Translations under genes and position numbers: made by a program
Notes under the pieces: generated by a model
Seen by the model: only the letters and a program-made list of their open reading frames with translations
What the model was told of the DNA's origin: nothing
The model's database searches: none
In this document: positions 8,633 to 17,286 of the stretch, one piece after another
Position numbering within the stretch: position 1 is the first letter of the stretch
Layout of the letters: each line of letters starts with the position of its first letter
Source: Dictyobacter aurantiacus
GTDB taxonomy: Bacteria > Chloroflexota > Ktedonobacteria > Ktedonobacterales > Ktedonobacteraceae
NCBI RefSeq assembly: GCF_003967515.1
Contig: NZ_BIFQ01000001.1
Location: 5,704,001-5,768,000, forward strand
Direction: 5' to 3'
Length of the DNA stretch: 64,000 bases

Positions 8633-10474
8633 ATGTGCGGAATTACAGGCTGGATCGATTGGGAGGAAGATGTCACCCGGCAGGGCGCAATCCTTGAAAC
8701 GATGGCCGCGACGATGCGCTATCGAGGACCCGACGCCAAAGGGATCTGGCTCACGCCGCGCGTGGCCTTTGCCCATCGGCGTTTGATGGTCATCGATCCC
8801 GCCGGAGGCGCGCAGCCGATGGCGTATACCTCGGGCTCGCATACATACGCGATTACGTATAATGGAGAGATATATAACTTTCGTGAGCTGCGCGGCGAAC
8901 TGGAGACGCGCGGCCATACCTTTAGCACGAAATCGGATACCGAGGTGATCCTGCATGCTTATGTGGAGTGGGGCGAGGACTTCACGCGCCGCCTGAACGG
9001 CATCTTCGCCTTCGCCCTATGGGACGAGCAGCGGCAGCGCCTGCTGCTGGCCCGCGATCACCTGGGTGTGAAGCCGCTGTTCTACGCGCAGCGCGGCAGC
9101 GCGGTCATCTTTGGCTCCGAGCTCAAGGCTCTGCTGGCCCATCCGCGTGTGCAGCCGGAGGTCGATCGCGACGGAATGGCCGACATCCTGGGCGCCAGCA
9201 TCATTCGCACGCCAGGTTTCGGCTACTTCCACGATGTCCACGAGGTGCGGCCGGGCTATCAACTGATCTTTGAACGCGAGCGTACCCGCGTCAACCAGTA
9301 CTGGTCGCTGCGCAGCGCGCCCCATCCCGATGACGTCGAGACCACCACACAGCGCATCCGGGACCTGCTCAAGGATACCGTGAAGCGGCAGCTGATCGCC
9401 GACGTTCCCGTGGTTTCGATGCTCTCGGGCGGCCTGGATTCCAGCGGGCTGACCGCGCTGGCGGCCGAGGAGTTCAGGCGCGAGGGCCGGCAGCTTGAGA
9501 CCTACTCGATCGATTTTGTCGAGAGCGACGAGTATTTCACCGGCAACGATATGCGCCCCAGCCTGGATGCGCCCTGGGTGACGCGCGTGGCCGAGCACGC
9601 TATGACCCGCCACCACACGGTCACCGTTGACACCCCTGAACTGCTGGAGAACCTGCTGGTCCCGCTCTACGCCCACGACGTGCCCGCCATGGGGCAGATC
9701 GAGACCTCGCTCTACCTGATCTTCAAAGCCATGAAGGAGCAGGCGACGGTGGCCCTCTCCGGTGAATCGGCCGACGAGGTCTTCGGTGGTTACCCCTGGT
9801 ACCACTACGAAGAGATCCTCAACATCAACACCTTTCCCTGGCTCGCTATGATGAGACGCAGGAGGAGCTTGAGCTCGCCGCCCCGACTGCTCTCGGAAGA
9901 GGTCATGCAGAAGGTCAGCCCGTTTGAGTATATCGCGCGCCGCTACCAGGAGGCCCTGGCCGAGGTGCCGCGCCTGGAGGGGGAGGATGCCGAGGAGGCC
10001 AGGCGGCGCGAGATCATGTACATGGGCCTGACGCGCTGGCTGCCCCTCCTGCTGGATCGCAAGGACCGCATGAGCATGGCCGTCGGCTTCGAGGTACGCG
10101 TCCCCTTCTGCGATTACCGGCTGGTCGAATACGTCTGGAACATCCCCTGGCAGATGAAGACCGTCGACAACATCGAGAAGGGAATTCTGCGGCGCGCCCT
10201 GCAGGGTATCTTGCCTGATGATGCCCGCATGCGTCGCAAGAGCGCCTATCCCTCGTCCCAGCATCCCAGTTATATCAAGGGTGTCTGCGACTGGGCGCTG
10301 CAGATCCTCAACGATCCCAACGCCGCCGTGCGCCCCTACATCAACGTCGACACCTATCGGGCCTTCGCCAACAAGGATAATCCGGTGTTGGGGCAGGATT
10401 TTGGCATCGGGCCGCTCGAACGCCTCATCCAGCTGGAGACCTGGCTCAAAGAGTACCACATCCGTTTCGTCTAA
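8633..10474 (+). CDS. asnB: Asparagine synthase (glutamine-hydrolysing)
   Basis: The protein has 613 residues, the normal length. MCGITGW places the N-terminal nucleophile Cys2 of the class II glutaminase. The glutaminase domain continues with RGPDAKGIW, the AHRRLMVID motif, YNGEIYNF and the KSDTEVILH segment. The synthetase domain contains the PP-loop SMLSGGLDSSGL (about residue 262) and SGESADEVFGGYPWY. It makes asparagine from aspartate with glutamine and ATP. The gene stands alone between the HIT protein and a leftward sensor kinase and ends at a long hairpin. A role in amide modification of a secondary metabolite cannot be excluded, but no biosynthetic genes are adjacent. Confidence 0.95.
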   Translation: MCGITGWIDWEEDVTRQGAILETMAATMRYRGPDAKGIWLTPRVAFAHRRLMVIDPAGGAQPMAYTSGSHTYAITYNGEIYNFRELRGELETRGHTFSTKSDTEVILHAYVEWGEDFTRRLNGIFAFALWDEQRQRLLLARDHLGVKPLFYAQRGSAVIFGSELKALLAHPRVQPEVDRDGMADILGASIIRTPGFGYFHDVHEVRPGYQLIFERERTRVNQYWSLRSAPHPDDVETTTQRIRDLLKDTVKRQLIADVPVVSMLSGGLDSSGLTALAAEEFRREGRQLETYSIDFVESDEYFTGNDMRPSLDAPWVTRVAEHAMTRHHTVTVDTPELLENLLVPLYAHDVPAMGQIETSLYLIFKAMKEQATVALSGESADEVFGGYPWYHYEEILNINTFPWLAMMRRRRSLSSPPRLLSEEVMQKVSPFEYIARRYQEALAEVPRLEGEDAEEARRREIMYMGLTRWLPLLLDRKDRMSMAVGFEVRVPFCDYRLVEYVWNIPWQMKTVDNIEKGILRRALQGILPDDARMRRKSAYPSSQHPSYIKGVCDWALQILNDPNAAVRPYINVDTYRAFANKDNPVLGQDFGIGPLERLIQLETWLKEYHIRFV

Positions 10475-10477
10475 TGC

Positions 10478-10557
10478 GTATTGTTCAGGAATCAGGCAAC
10501 ACAACAGGGAGGTGCATTCGCACCTCCCTGTTGTGTTGCCTGACTCCTGAACAATAC
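10478..10557. terminator. Bidirectional terminator between convergent genes
   Basis: An 80-bp inverted repeat (38-bp arms beginning GTATTGTTCAGGA, one mismatch, loop ATTC between GGTGC and GCACC) fills the whole gap between asnB and the convergent PAS kinase, so it can serve both. Confidence 0.85.
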
Positions 10558-10562
10558 TAAAA

Positions 10563-12815
10563 TTACATTTCGAGGGGGAGGGCGAACCAGAAGGTGGAGC
10601 CCTGACCGAGGATGCTATTGACGCCCAGGTCTCCCCCGTGGCGCTTGATCAGTGTGTGGCAGATGTGCAGTCCCAGTCCCAGGCCAGCTCCCGAGCCGCT
10701 GCGCACCTGGACGCCTTTGGCCTGATAGAAGCGATCCCAGATGCGCTTCTGAGCCTCTTCATTCAGGCCAGGACCATGGTCTTCAACCCAGACGCGCACC
10801 CGGTTGGATTTGAGCTCGATGCCGACCGTGACAGGCTCTTTGGGATCAGAATACTTGATGGCGTTGGTTAGATAGTTTGAGATAACCTGCCCGATGCGAT
10901 CGGGATCGGCCAGCACCAGTATGGATTCCTGATCGGGGAGCCGCAGGTGGATCGCGCGCATGGCCGCTGTTGCACGTACATCCTCTACACTGGCTATGGT
11001 CAACTGCTTCAGGTCACAGAGCTGCGGTGCCAGCTCCAGTTTATTGGCGGCGATGCGCGAGACGTCCAGCAGATCGTTGATCAGGCGGTTCTGCATCTCG
11101 ATCTGGTGGAGCGCACGCTCGATGCGTTCTTCAGCCGTGGCAATGATCTTGTTGGCCTTGTCGGGCGAGAGGTGCTGGTTATTGGTGATCGAGCGCAGCT
11201 GGCGCCGGACCAGCTGAATATTGCCTTTGATGGCCGTCAGCGGCGTACGCAGCTCATGGCTTACCACTCCGATGAAGGCATCTTTCTGCTGTTCCAGCTC
11301 TTTCTGCGCCGTCAGGTCCACTATATAGGATATGTACTCATCTTTGTGATTGTCCAGCATGACGCCGGCGATCAGGACCGTTACCAGCTTGCCAGAGCGT
11401 GTCAGGTACCTTTTCTCAAACGGCTTATAGCTGCCGGCCCGCTTCAAATCCTCGATAGCCTGCAGGCTGGACTGGAGCTCGTTCGGCGGGGTGAAGGTTC
11501 GCCAATTCAGGGTCCCACTGGCGACATCATTCTGTGTATAGCCGATGAGGGACAGGAAGGCCTGATTGGCCTCCAGGATAGTGCCGTCCAGGCGCACATG
11601 CACGATACCGATCAGATTGCTTTCAATCAGACTCCGGAAATTGGTCTCGGTTGCCTGCAGCGCCTCCTCAACCTGTTTCTGCTCCGTGATATTGTTGCTG
11701 TATACCGAGATGCCGCCTGCGTTATCAGGATAGACCCGCGTCTCGTACCAGCGCTGGCCGGACGGGTAGTACGCCTTAAACACGACCGGCTGCCGGGTCT
11801 CCATGGCCTTGCGATACTGTACGACAAAATCCTGCTGGGCCGATTCCGGGTAGAGATCGAACATAGTGCGTCCCAGGATCTGCTCACGCGGCTTCCCGAT
11901 CAGCTTCTCCACCGCGTTATTGACATATGTGTACGTCCAATTCCTGTCCAGGTGTACAAATGGATCTGGCAGGGTCTCGATCAACTGGCTGGCCTGGTAG
12001 AGCGTGGCCTCGTTCTGCTCCTGGGCGTGCTTCTGGTCTGTAATGTCATAGATGACCCCGATGAAGCGCAGCGGTTTCCCCTCCATATCATAGAGCCCCC
12101 GGCCCCGGCTCGTCATCCAATGCACGCTGCCATCGCGCGGCCAGATGGTGCGAAAGACCATATTGAACTCGGTCTGCTGCTCCAGGGTCTGCATCACTGC
12201 CTGGTTGACCGTATCGCGGTCAGCGGGATGGAGCAATTGCAGCATAAAGGGGTAGCTCACCTGGGTCGAAGGAGCGAGTCCGAACAGTGCCTTGCACTCG
12301 GCCGACCAGACCAATTGATTGCGTACCAGGTCCCAGTCCCACAGGCCCATACCGCCGCTTTCCATCGCTAGCCGGTAGTGTTCGGCGCCAAAGACCCGAT
12401 GTTGCTGCACCTGAGACAGATCGACGCCACAGACCAGCCAGGACGTAACGGAGGAGCGATCCTCCGCTATCTGGGGGAATAGCTGCAGCCGCACCAGGCG
12501 ATGGGCGGCATGTGCTTTTTGCAGGCGGCACTCTATCTCATCGCGCACCCCATAGCGGAGCGCGGTCCGCAACCAGATCTCAAAGGGCGCGCGATCATCG
12601 GGGTGGAGCGCGTTCAGCCAGCCGAAGGTCGCTGCCTCTGCCTCCGACTGCCCCGTAAAGGCGGACCAATGGCCCGCCTCCTGCATCCGGCCATCGGGTG
12701 ATAGGAGCCACAATATATCCCAGACTGACTGAGCCAGGGAAGACAACGGTTTTCCCTGGTCACCCGTCGCTTCCTCATCGTGGCTCCTGATTGAAGACGA
12801 TGATTCATTATCCAT
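10563..12815 (-). CDS. Multi-PAS sensor histidine kinase, soluble
   Basis: The protein has 750 residues and no membrane segment. Four PAS domains follow in order, at about 30-130, 145-265, 275-385 and 395-505; markers include WSAFTGQS, GMGLWDWDL, FVHLDRNWTYTYVNN and GTILEANQAFLSLIGY. The HisKA phosphoacceptor is IGVVSHELRTPLTAIKGN (about residue 525). The ATPase domain has ISNYLTNAIKYSDP, VEDHGPGLN and a glycine-rich AGLGLGLHICHTLI lid. The kinase core closely resembles that of the kinase at 6557-7783, including the long insertion before the H-box helix 2. It senses cytosolic signals, perhaps redox or small ligands. No response regulator is adjacent. Confidence 0.93.
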   Translation of the reverse strand: MDNESSSSIRSHDEEATGDQGKPLSSLAQSVWDILWLLSPDGRMQEAGHWSAFTGQSEAEAATFGWLNALHPDDRAPFEIWLRTALRYGVRDEIECRLQKAHAAHRLVRLQLFPQIAEDRSSVTSWLVCGVDLSQVQQHRVFGAEHYRLAMESGGMGLWDWDLVRNQLVWSAECKALFGLAPSTQVSYPFMLQLLHPADRDTVNQAVMQTLEQQTEFNMVFRTIWPRDGSVHWMTSRGRGLYDMEGKPLRFIGVIYDITDQKHAQEQNEATLYQASQLIETLPDPFVHLDRNWTYTYVNNAVEKLIGKPREQILGRTMFDLYPESAQQDFVVQYRKAMETRQPVVFKAYYPSGQRWYETRVYPDNAGGISVYSNNITEQKQVEEALQATETNFRSLIESNLIGIVHVRLDGTILEANQAFLSLIGYTQNDVASGTLNWRTFTPPNELQSSLQAIEDLKRAGSYKPFEKRYLTRSGKLVTVLIAGVMLDNHKDEYISYIVDLTAQKELEQQKDAFIGVVSHELRTPLTAIKGNIQLVRRQLRSITNNQHLSPDKANKIIATAEERIERALHQIEMQNRLINDLLDVSRIAANKLELAPQLCDLKQLTIASVEDVRATAAMRAIHLRLPDQESILVLADPDRIGQVISNYLTNAIKYSDPKEPVTVGIELKSNRVRVWVEDHGPGLNEEAQKRIWDRFYQAKGVQVRSGSGAGLGLGLHICHTLIKRHGGDLGVNSILGQGSTFWFALPLEM

Positions 12816-13033
12816 ACGGTTTTTTCCATTAATACTATAATAAAAATCCCGCCGACCGAGGGATGCTTCCTTGCAAACTCTATGTTCAATCAGACGGGAA
12901 AAGAAAAACTGGCAAGGGTCCAGCTTAATAACGTATACAGAAAGATGTGGTGAGCATGTAGTTATATCTTACTTACTATATACGCCTGCTTTAACGGTCG
13001 CGTTTCACATCGCTGAGAATATACCCGTATGGC

Positions 13034-13092
13034 TATATATAATAGATGCAGGTGGCGTCGATCTGCGACGCTACCTGCATCTATTATGTATA
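13034..13092 (-). terminator. Terminator downstream of msrA
   Basis: A 27-bp-arm hairpin (TATATATAATAGATGCAGG and complement, two mismatches, GCGTCG core) lies 42 bp beyond the msrA stop. In 12816-13134 nothing else was seen apart from the kinase's upstream sequence. Confidence 0.7.
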
Positions 13093-13134
13093 ACCTTTTG
13101 ATCACTGTAGGCGAGGGTGCCTCGCCCACGGATC

Positions 13135-13680
13135 TCAAACACCCTGTTTGAGATCCGTCCGATACTCTTTGAGCAGCTTGTTCACTTTGGGGTCGATGAC
13201 CAGGCGGCAGTAGCCCTGATTGCGGTTGCGATCATAGTACTCGTCGTGATAGGACTCGGCCGGGTAGAAGTTGGTGAAGGGCAGGATCTCGGTCACGATC
13301 GGATGTTTGTAGGTACCAGCCGCCTCCAGCGCCTGCCTGGAGGCTTCCGCCACGCGCTTCTGCTCCTCATCGTGATAGTAGATACCTGAGCGGTACTGGG
13401 TGCCGATGTCGTTGCCCTGGCGATTGAGGGTCGTTGGATCGTGCATGTGCCAGAAGATGTCCAGGATCTTATCAAAAGGGATGACATCTGGATCATAGGT
13501 GAGCTGCACGGCTTCAGCCGCGCCCGTGCGCCCGGTACAGACCGCCTCATAGGAAGGATTGGGTACCTTCGAGGCCGCGTACCCCGACTTTACCGTTTCG
13601 ATGCCCCGCAAGCGCTTAAAGACCGCCTCTGTACACCAGAAGCAACCGCCCGCCAGTGTTGCCGTTTCAAGCTGTGCCAT
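13135..13680 (-). CDS. msrA: Peptide methionine sulfoxide reductase A
   Basis: The protein has 181 residues. The signature GGCFWCTEAVF places the catalytic cysteine at about residue 13. ETVKSGYAASKVPNPSYEAVCTGRTGAAEAVQ matches the conserved MsrA body in separate blocks (GYA, PSYE.VCTGRTGHAE-like, with Ala for His). FWHMHDPTTLNRQGNDIGTQYRS is also typical. A second cysteine in GYCRLVID can act in resolving the sulfenic acid. It reduces methionine-S-sulfoxide in free or protein form. It is a single gene with its own terminator; no MsrB is nearby. Confidence 0.96.
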   Translation of the reverse strand: MAQLETATLAGGCFWCTEAVFKRLRGIETVKSGYAASKVPNPSYEAVCTGRTGAAEAVQLTYDPDVIPFDKILDIFWHMHDPTTLNRQGNDIGTQYRSGIYYHDEEQKRVAEASRQALEAAGTYKHPIVTEILPFTNFYPAESYHDEYYDRNRNQGYCRLVIDPKVNKLLKEYRTDLKQGV

Positions 13681-13902
13681 CTATCGTTCTCCGTTTCTTA
13701 TAGTATTAAAGAAGTCTTGAGACTTTTTATGAGCTTATCTTGTCTTTCACTAAATGAAACACCGTGCGCGGGCCGAATGTTCCCGTGCTGTAAGAGGGGT
13801 GGAAAGTCTGTTTGCCAATCCTCATGATAACGCACTGGCCAGTTGAGGCTTCAAAGAGCGCGATTCAGGCAGAACAGAAAAGTTTGGAGGCGAAACGATT
13901 TC

Positions 13903-13964
13903 TTGACAACATTTCCTTTCTTTTCTATACTTAACCTATAGGTTAAGTATAGAAAAGAAAGGAA
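13903..13964 (+). promoter_or_regulatory. Sigma-70 promoter overlapped by a perfect 52-bp palindrome
   Basis: TTGACA (13903-13908), a 17-bp spacer and TATACT (13926-13931) form a near-consensus promoter. Bases 13913-13964 are a perfect palindrome with no loop, centre CTATAG between 13938 and 13939. It covers the -10, the expected start point and the AGAAAGGAA ribosome site of the next gene. It is very likely a repressor operator; the regulator is not adjacent. Confidence 0.8.
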
Positions 13965-13969
13965 TAACG

Positions 13970-14401
13970 ATGCCATCAATTATCAAGGAACTCACTATTG
14001 CGGCAGACGTGCACAACGTTTTCGGTGCCCTGACGGAGCCTGAGGAAATAGCTCGCTGGTGGACCACCGATCTGAACGCCAGGGCAGAGGTAGGCACACT
14101 TGCTGAATTTCGCTTTCGCCAGGGGGCGTTTGTCATCCAACTTGAGGTTGCTGAACTGGATCAGGACGAGAAAGTATACTGGATTCTTCGGCAAGGTGCC
14201 CCCCACTGGGCGGGGACCAGTTTCACGTGGCAACTCGAGCCTGTCCACAACAGGGCAAAGATTGTTTTCTCCCATGATGGGTTCGCTCAAGCTGATGAGC
14301 CATATGAAGCAACGCGCAGAACCTGGGAATACTTCTTGCAGAGTCTGAAATCCTATCTGGAGACGGGAAAAGGTACTCCTGGCTTTCCGGCAACAGTTTA
14401 A
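13970..14401 (+). CDS. SRPBCC (AHSA1/START-like) protein
   Basis: The protein has 143 residues. The fold signature starts with IVKELTIAA-type sequence (MPSIIKELTIAADVHNVFGAL) and continues with EEIARWWT, then VEVAELDQDEKVYW and FTWQLEP, and ends in a long C-terminal helix after RRTWEYFLQSLKSYLE. Such proteins form a hydrophobic cavity and bind lipophilic ligands. They are often encoded with an ArsR repressor, but none is adjacent here. The ribosome site lies inside the right arm of the palindromic operator. A hairpin terminator follows at 14413-14471. Confidence 0.85.
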   Translation: MPSIIKELTIAADVHNVFGALTEPEEIARWWTTDLNARAEVGTLAEFRFRQGAFVIQLEVAELDQDEKVYWILRQGAPHWAGTSFTWQLEPVHNRAKIVFSHDGFAQADEPYEATRRTWEYFLQSLKSYLETGKGTPGFPATV

Positions 14402-14412
14402 TGGAACGAGAA

Positions 14413-14471
14413 ACTTCAACCAGGCAAGCCCTGGAAATGGTACACGTCCCCGGGGCTTGCCTGGTTGAAGT
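14413..14471. terminator. Hairpin between convergent genes
   Basis: Arms ACTTCAACCAGGCAAGCCC and complement flank a loop of about 20 bases, placed between the SRPBCC gene and the convergent MFS gene. Confidence 0.75.
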
Positions 14472-14522
14472 CACCCTGGTCCGGTTAACAAAGGCGCTTT
14501 CCGCTGTAGAAGATATATGAGG

Positions 14523-15770
14523 CTAGCATTGGTATATATCGATGGTATCGGGTCGTGGGTGCTTGTCGCGCAGGGTGCGCAGGTAGAGGAAGAGGGACGG
14601 GATGAGGATGAGCCCGGATGTGACGAGGGCGGCGCGCGTATTGATCTGCGTGGCGATCAGCCCCAGCAGTGGCCCCCCGCCGATCTGGGCGAGGGCGTTC
14701 ACCTGTTCGCGGATGGAGAGCAGGGTCGCCCGCACACCGCTATCGAGGTGCTGGTTCATCCAGAGCTGTCCCAGGGACAGGCCGGGGGCGCTGGCGGTGG
14801 TGAAGAGGAAGAACAGCAGCAGCGCCAGAGCGAACTGCTGCGCCAGCGCGAATCCGACGATGCTGACGACCGAGAAGCTATCGATGATCAGCAGGCCGAT
14901 CACCACGGCGCGTGGACTGTTCGTGTCAAGAAAGCGGTTGACCAGCGCCAGCCCACAATAGTTGGTCAGCACGATGCCGACCTCAATCACGCTGAACCAG
15001 GTGACCGGTGTGAGGCCTCCCAACGCCGGGAAGGCAAACGAGTGGATCAGGTAGTAGTTCCAGAGCTGATTGAAGCCCGCGCTGAACACGCCAGCGAACA
15101 CGGTAACGCCCAGCACGGTCAGCAGCACCGGTCGCAGGCGCAGCAGGCCCAGTCCGGTGAGCAGGGTATGCCGCGCCTGCTGCACCGTCGTACGCTCCTG
15201 GCGGGGCACGGGCTTAAAGCGGCGCTCGGGCATCACGAAGGCCAGCACGATGCCCAGCGCGATGATAAGACCGCCACTGACCACCAGCGGCAGATTGAGG
15301 CGTACATTGACCAGCAGGGCGCTCAGCGCGATGCCCGGCAGCGAAACGAGCGAGCCGATCCTGGCCGCGCGCAGGTAGATGGGTCCCACGTGTTCCGCGC
15401 CGATCTCGTCGGTAATCCAGGCGGTATCGGCGCCATTCATCAGCGTCGTGCCCAGCGCCACGAACACCTGGGCGGAGAAGATAACGGCCAGTATGGGGAA
15501 TAGCCCTTCCAGCAGGTAGCCCGCCCCGATCATAAGGATGCCGATCACCACTGTAGCGCGGCGGCTATACATGTCCGACAGGATGCCAGTCGGCATCTGA
15601 AACACAAAATTCATCGACTGGCGCAGCGTCCCCACCAGCACCAGCTGCAGCGGATCGAAGCCCGCGCCCTTGATCAGATAGACCAGCTCGACCGGGAGGA
15701 ACAGAGCATAGAAGAGTGACAGCGCACCGCGCAGCAGAATATAAATAGAAGAGGCGTCTCGATTGCGCAT
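14523..15770 (-). CDS. MFS transporter
   Basis: The start at 15770 (MRNRDASSIYILLRGALSL) is preferred because GGGGAG precedes it; a longer frame exists upstream. The product is 415 residues with about twelve hydrophobic helices. The first-loop motif reads GILSDMYSRRATVVIG (DxxxRR type), typical of major facilitator permeases, and a charged loop near the middle (MPERRFKPVPRQERTT) separates the two six-helix halves. It is probably a drug or metabolite exporter; the substrate is unknown. Its upstream region is shared divergently with the TetR-controlled operon, so the same operator at 15893-15932 might influence it. Confidence 0.88.
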   Translation of the reverse strand: MRNRDASSIYILLRGALSLFYALFLPVELVYLIKGAGFDPLQLVLVGTLRQSMNFVFQMPTGILSDMYSRRATVVIGILMIGAGYLLEGLFPILAVIFSAQVFVALGTTLMNGADTAWITDEIGAEHVGPIYLRAARIGSLVSLPGIALSALLVNVRLNLPLVVSGGLIIALGIVLAFVMPERRFKPVPRQERTTVQQARHTLLTGLGLLRLRPVLLTVLGVTVFAGVFSAGFNQLWNYYLIHSFAFPALGGLTPVTWFSVIEVGIVLTNYCGLALVNRFLDTNSPRAVVIGLLIIDSFSVVSIVGFALAQQFALALLLFFLFTTASAPGLSLGQLWMNQHLDSGVRATLLSIREQVNALAQIGGGPLLGLIATQINTRAALVTSGLILIPSLFLYLRTLRDKHPRPDTIDIYQC

Positions 15771-15871
15771 AATCTCCCCGCAACCCATCGTCGTGTGCAT
15801 CCCATTGTTTGTATGAAGCATATCGTATGTGGATAGGAAAAACAAGGCGTTGTCGTGTGGAAAGGGGAATC

Positions 15872-15932
15872 TTGACGGGGAAAGGTTGTGTTTGCTACAA
15901 TAATAACTGACCGGTCAGTTATTATTGTAGCA
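15872..15932 (+). promoter_or_regulatory. Promoter with a perfect 40-bp TetR-type operator
   Basis: TTGACG (15872-15877) and an extended -10 TGCTACAAT (TACAAT at 15896-15901) form the promoter. Bases 15893-15932 are a perfect palindrome centred on ACTGACCGGTCAGT, a core typical of TetR-family operators. It overlaps the -10, and a TetR gene is second in the operon, so negative autoregulation is likely. Confidence 0.8.
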
Positions 15933-15950
15933 GCAGAAGGGAGAAGGATC

Positions 15951-16424
15951 ATGGCTCTTGAGATACCCTCGAAGCCGAGGGGGCTGTTATACCTGGGTTT
16001 TATGGTGCCGCGCTATCTGTATTGCTGGCATCTGGGATGGCTGTTTGGACATCGTATGTTGATGATTACGCATATCGGACGCAAGAGCGGGCTGTGGCGG
16101 CAGAATGTGCTGGAGGTAGTGCGCTACGATCCGCTGACACGGGAATGTATTGTTATGGCGGGGTATGGGGTGAAGAGCGATTGGTACCGTAACATTCAGG
16201 CCCGGCCGGCCGTGGAGGTGCAGGTTGGATGGCAGCGCTATGTGCCGCAGCAGCGCATGCTCTCATGCGAGGAGACCTTGCGGCTGCTAGAGGAGTACCG
16301 GCGGCACCATCCCCGACTGCTGCGTGCTTTGATGCGTGTTATAGGATATAGTTACGATGGCAGTCCCGAAGGGCTGCGCGCCCTCAGCCGGAGTCTGCGC
16401 GGGGTGGCGTTTCGTCCGCAATAG
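15951..16424 (+). CDS. DDN-type F420-dependent nitroreductase family protein
   Basis: The start at 15951 (MALEIPSKPRG) has the ribosome site GGGAGAAGG, giving 157 residues; the longer frame would read through the operator. The conserved parts are THIGRKSGLWRQNVLEVV, VMAGYGVKSDWYRNIQA and VEVQVGWQRY, the split-barrel signature of deazaflavin-dependent nitroreductase (DDN/FPOR) proteins. Such proteins use F420H2 or related flavins to reduce quinones, nitro compounds or other lipophilic substrates. It is co-transcribed with a TetR regulator 33 bp downstream, suggesting induction by a small toxic ligand. Confidence 0.88.
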   Translation: MALEIPSKPRGLLYLGFMVPRYLYCWHLGWLFGHRMLMITHIGRKSGLWRQNVLEVVRYDPLTRECIVMAGYGVKSDWYRNIQARPAVEVQVGWQRYVPQQRMLSCEETLRLLEEYRRHHPRLLRALMRVIGYSYDGSPEGLRALSRSLRGVAFRPQ

Positions 16425-16457
16425 TGAACTATGGGCTAGAATGTTGAGGTATAAGGT

Positions 16458-17075
16458 ATGTCTCCCCGTCCCGATGTGAGTGAGGAGCGCAAGCAGCAGA
16501 TCCTGCAGGCAGCGATCGCGGTGTTTGCCCGGCTGGGTTTCGCTGAGAGTCGCATGGATGATATCGCCGCCCAGGCCGGGCTCTCTAAGGGGACCCTGTA
16601 CCTGTACTACAAAAACAAGGACGCGCTGATCGCTGCTCTCCTGAAGTATTTCTTTACGCAGGAGATGGAGCATCTGCGCGCCTTCGTTGAGCTTGAGCGC
16701 GAGGAGCCGGTGTCCGAGCAGCTGCTGTTGCTCACACGTCAGCTTTCCGCCGCCATGCAGTCGATGGTCGAGCTGATGCCGATCTCCTTTGAGTTCTACT
16801 CGCTCGCCGGGCGCGACAGCGAGATCCGCCAGTTCTTGCAGGACTACTTCAGGCAGTATCGGCACGAGCTGGCGCGCCTGATCGAACGCGGCAGCGCGCG
16901 CGGCGAGTTTCGCCCGGTCGACGCGCAATCCACGGCGGTCACCATCACGGCGCTGTTTGAAGGACTGGCCCTGCTGCACTTTGTCGATACGCAGGCATTC
17001 TCATGGGGCTTGCAGGCCGAAACCTCAATCCAACTCCTGCTGGACGGCCTGCGACCGGCATCTTTTTCCGGATAG
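16458..17075 (+). CDS. TetR/AcrR family transcriptional regulator
   Basis: The protein has 205 residues. The N-terminal HTH runs RKQQILQAAIAVFARLGF-like sequence, then RMDDIAAQAGLSKGTLYLYYKNKDALI (helix 2-3 with GTLYLYY), the invariant TetR pattern. The C-terminal ligand domain is helical with the segment ISFEFYSLAGRDSEIRQFL. It is second in the operon with the DDN-type oxidoreductase and most likely represses it through the 40-bp palindrome at 15893-15932. The divergent MFS gene may also be in its regulon. Confidence 0.93.
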   Translation: MSPRPDVSEERKQQILQAAIAVFARLGFAESRMDDIAAQAGLSKGTLYLYYKNKDALIAALLKYFFTQEMEHLRAFVELEREEPVSEQLLLLTRQLSAAMQSMVELMPISFEFYSLAGRDSEIRQFLQDYFRQYRHELARLIERGSARGEFRPVDAQSTAVTITALFEGLALLHFVDTQAFSWGLQAETSIQLLLDGLRPASFSG

Positions 17076-17286
17076 GCTTCTGCTTACTACCTCGATACAG
17101 TAACACGGGATAAGATGGATGGGAATAAATCATGCTCACCGCATGTTTATATGGATGACGTTTAGCGATAAACCCGGACCGGGCATCAGAATGATGCCGA
17201 GGGATGGAGATGTTGCTCAGCAAATATTTGTATGCCTGTGCTATTGTAGTGCGACGTCAATGTGCGTTTTCGAAAGGAAGTACTGC

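Noticed and set aside
9017..10504. Long minus-strand frame (495 codons) opposite asnB
   Set aside because: It is a shadow of the asparagine synthase; the sense protein has all catalytic motifs.
10947..12371. 474-codon plus-strand frame
   Set aside because: It is antisense to the PAS kinase and lacks domain motifs and a ribosome site.
14517..15503. 328-codon plus-strand frame
   Set aside because: It is antisense to the MFS transporter; its composition (Gln/Asp/His-rich) is typical of shadow frames.
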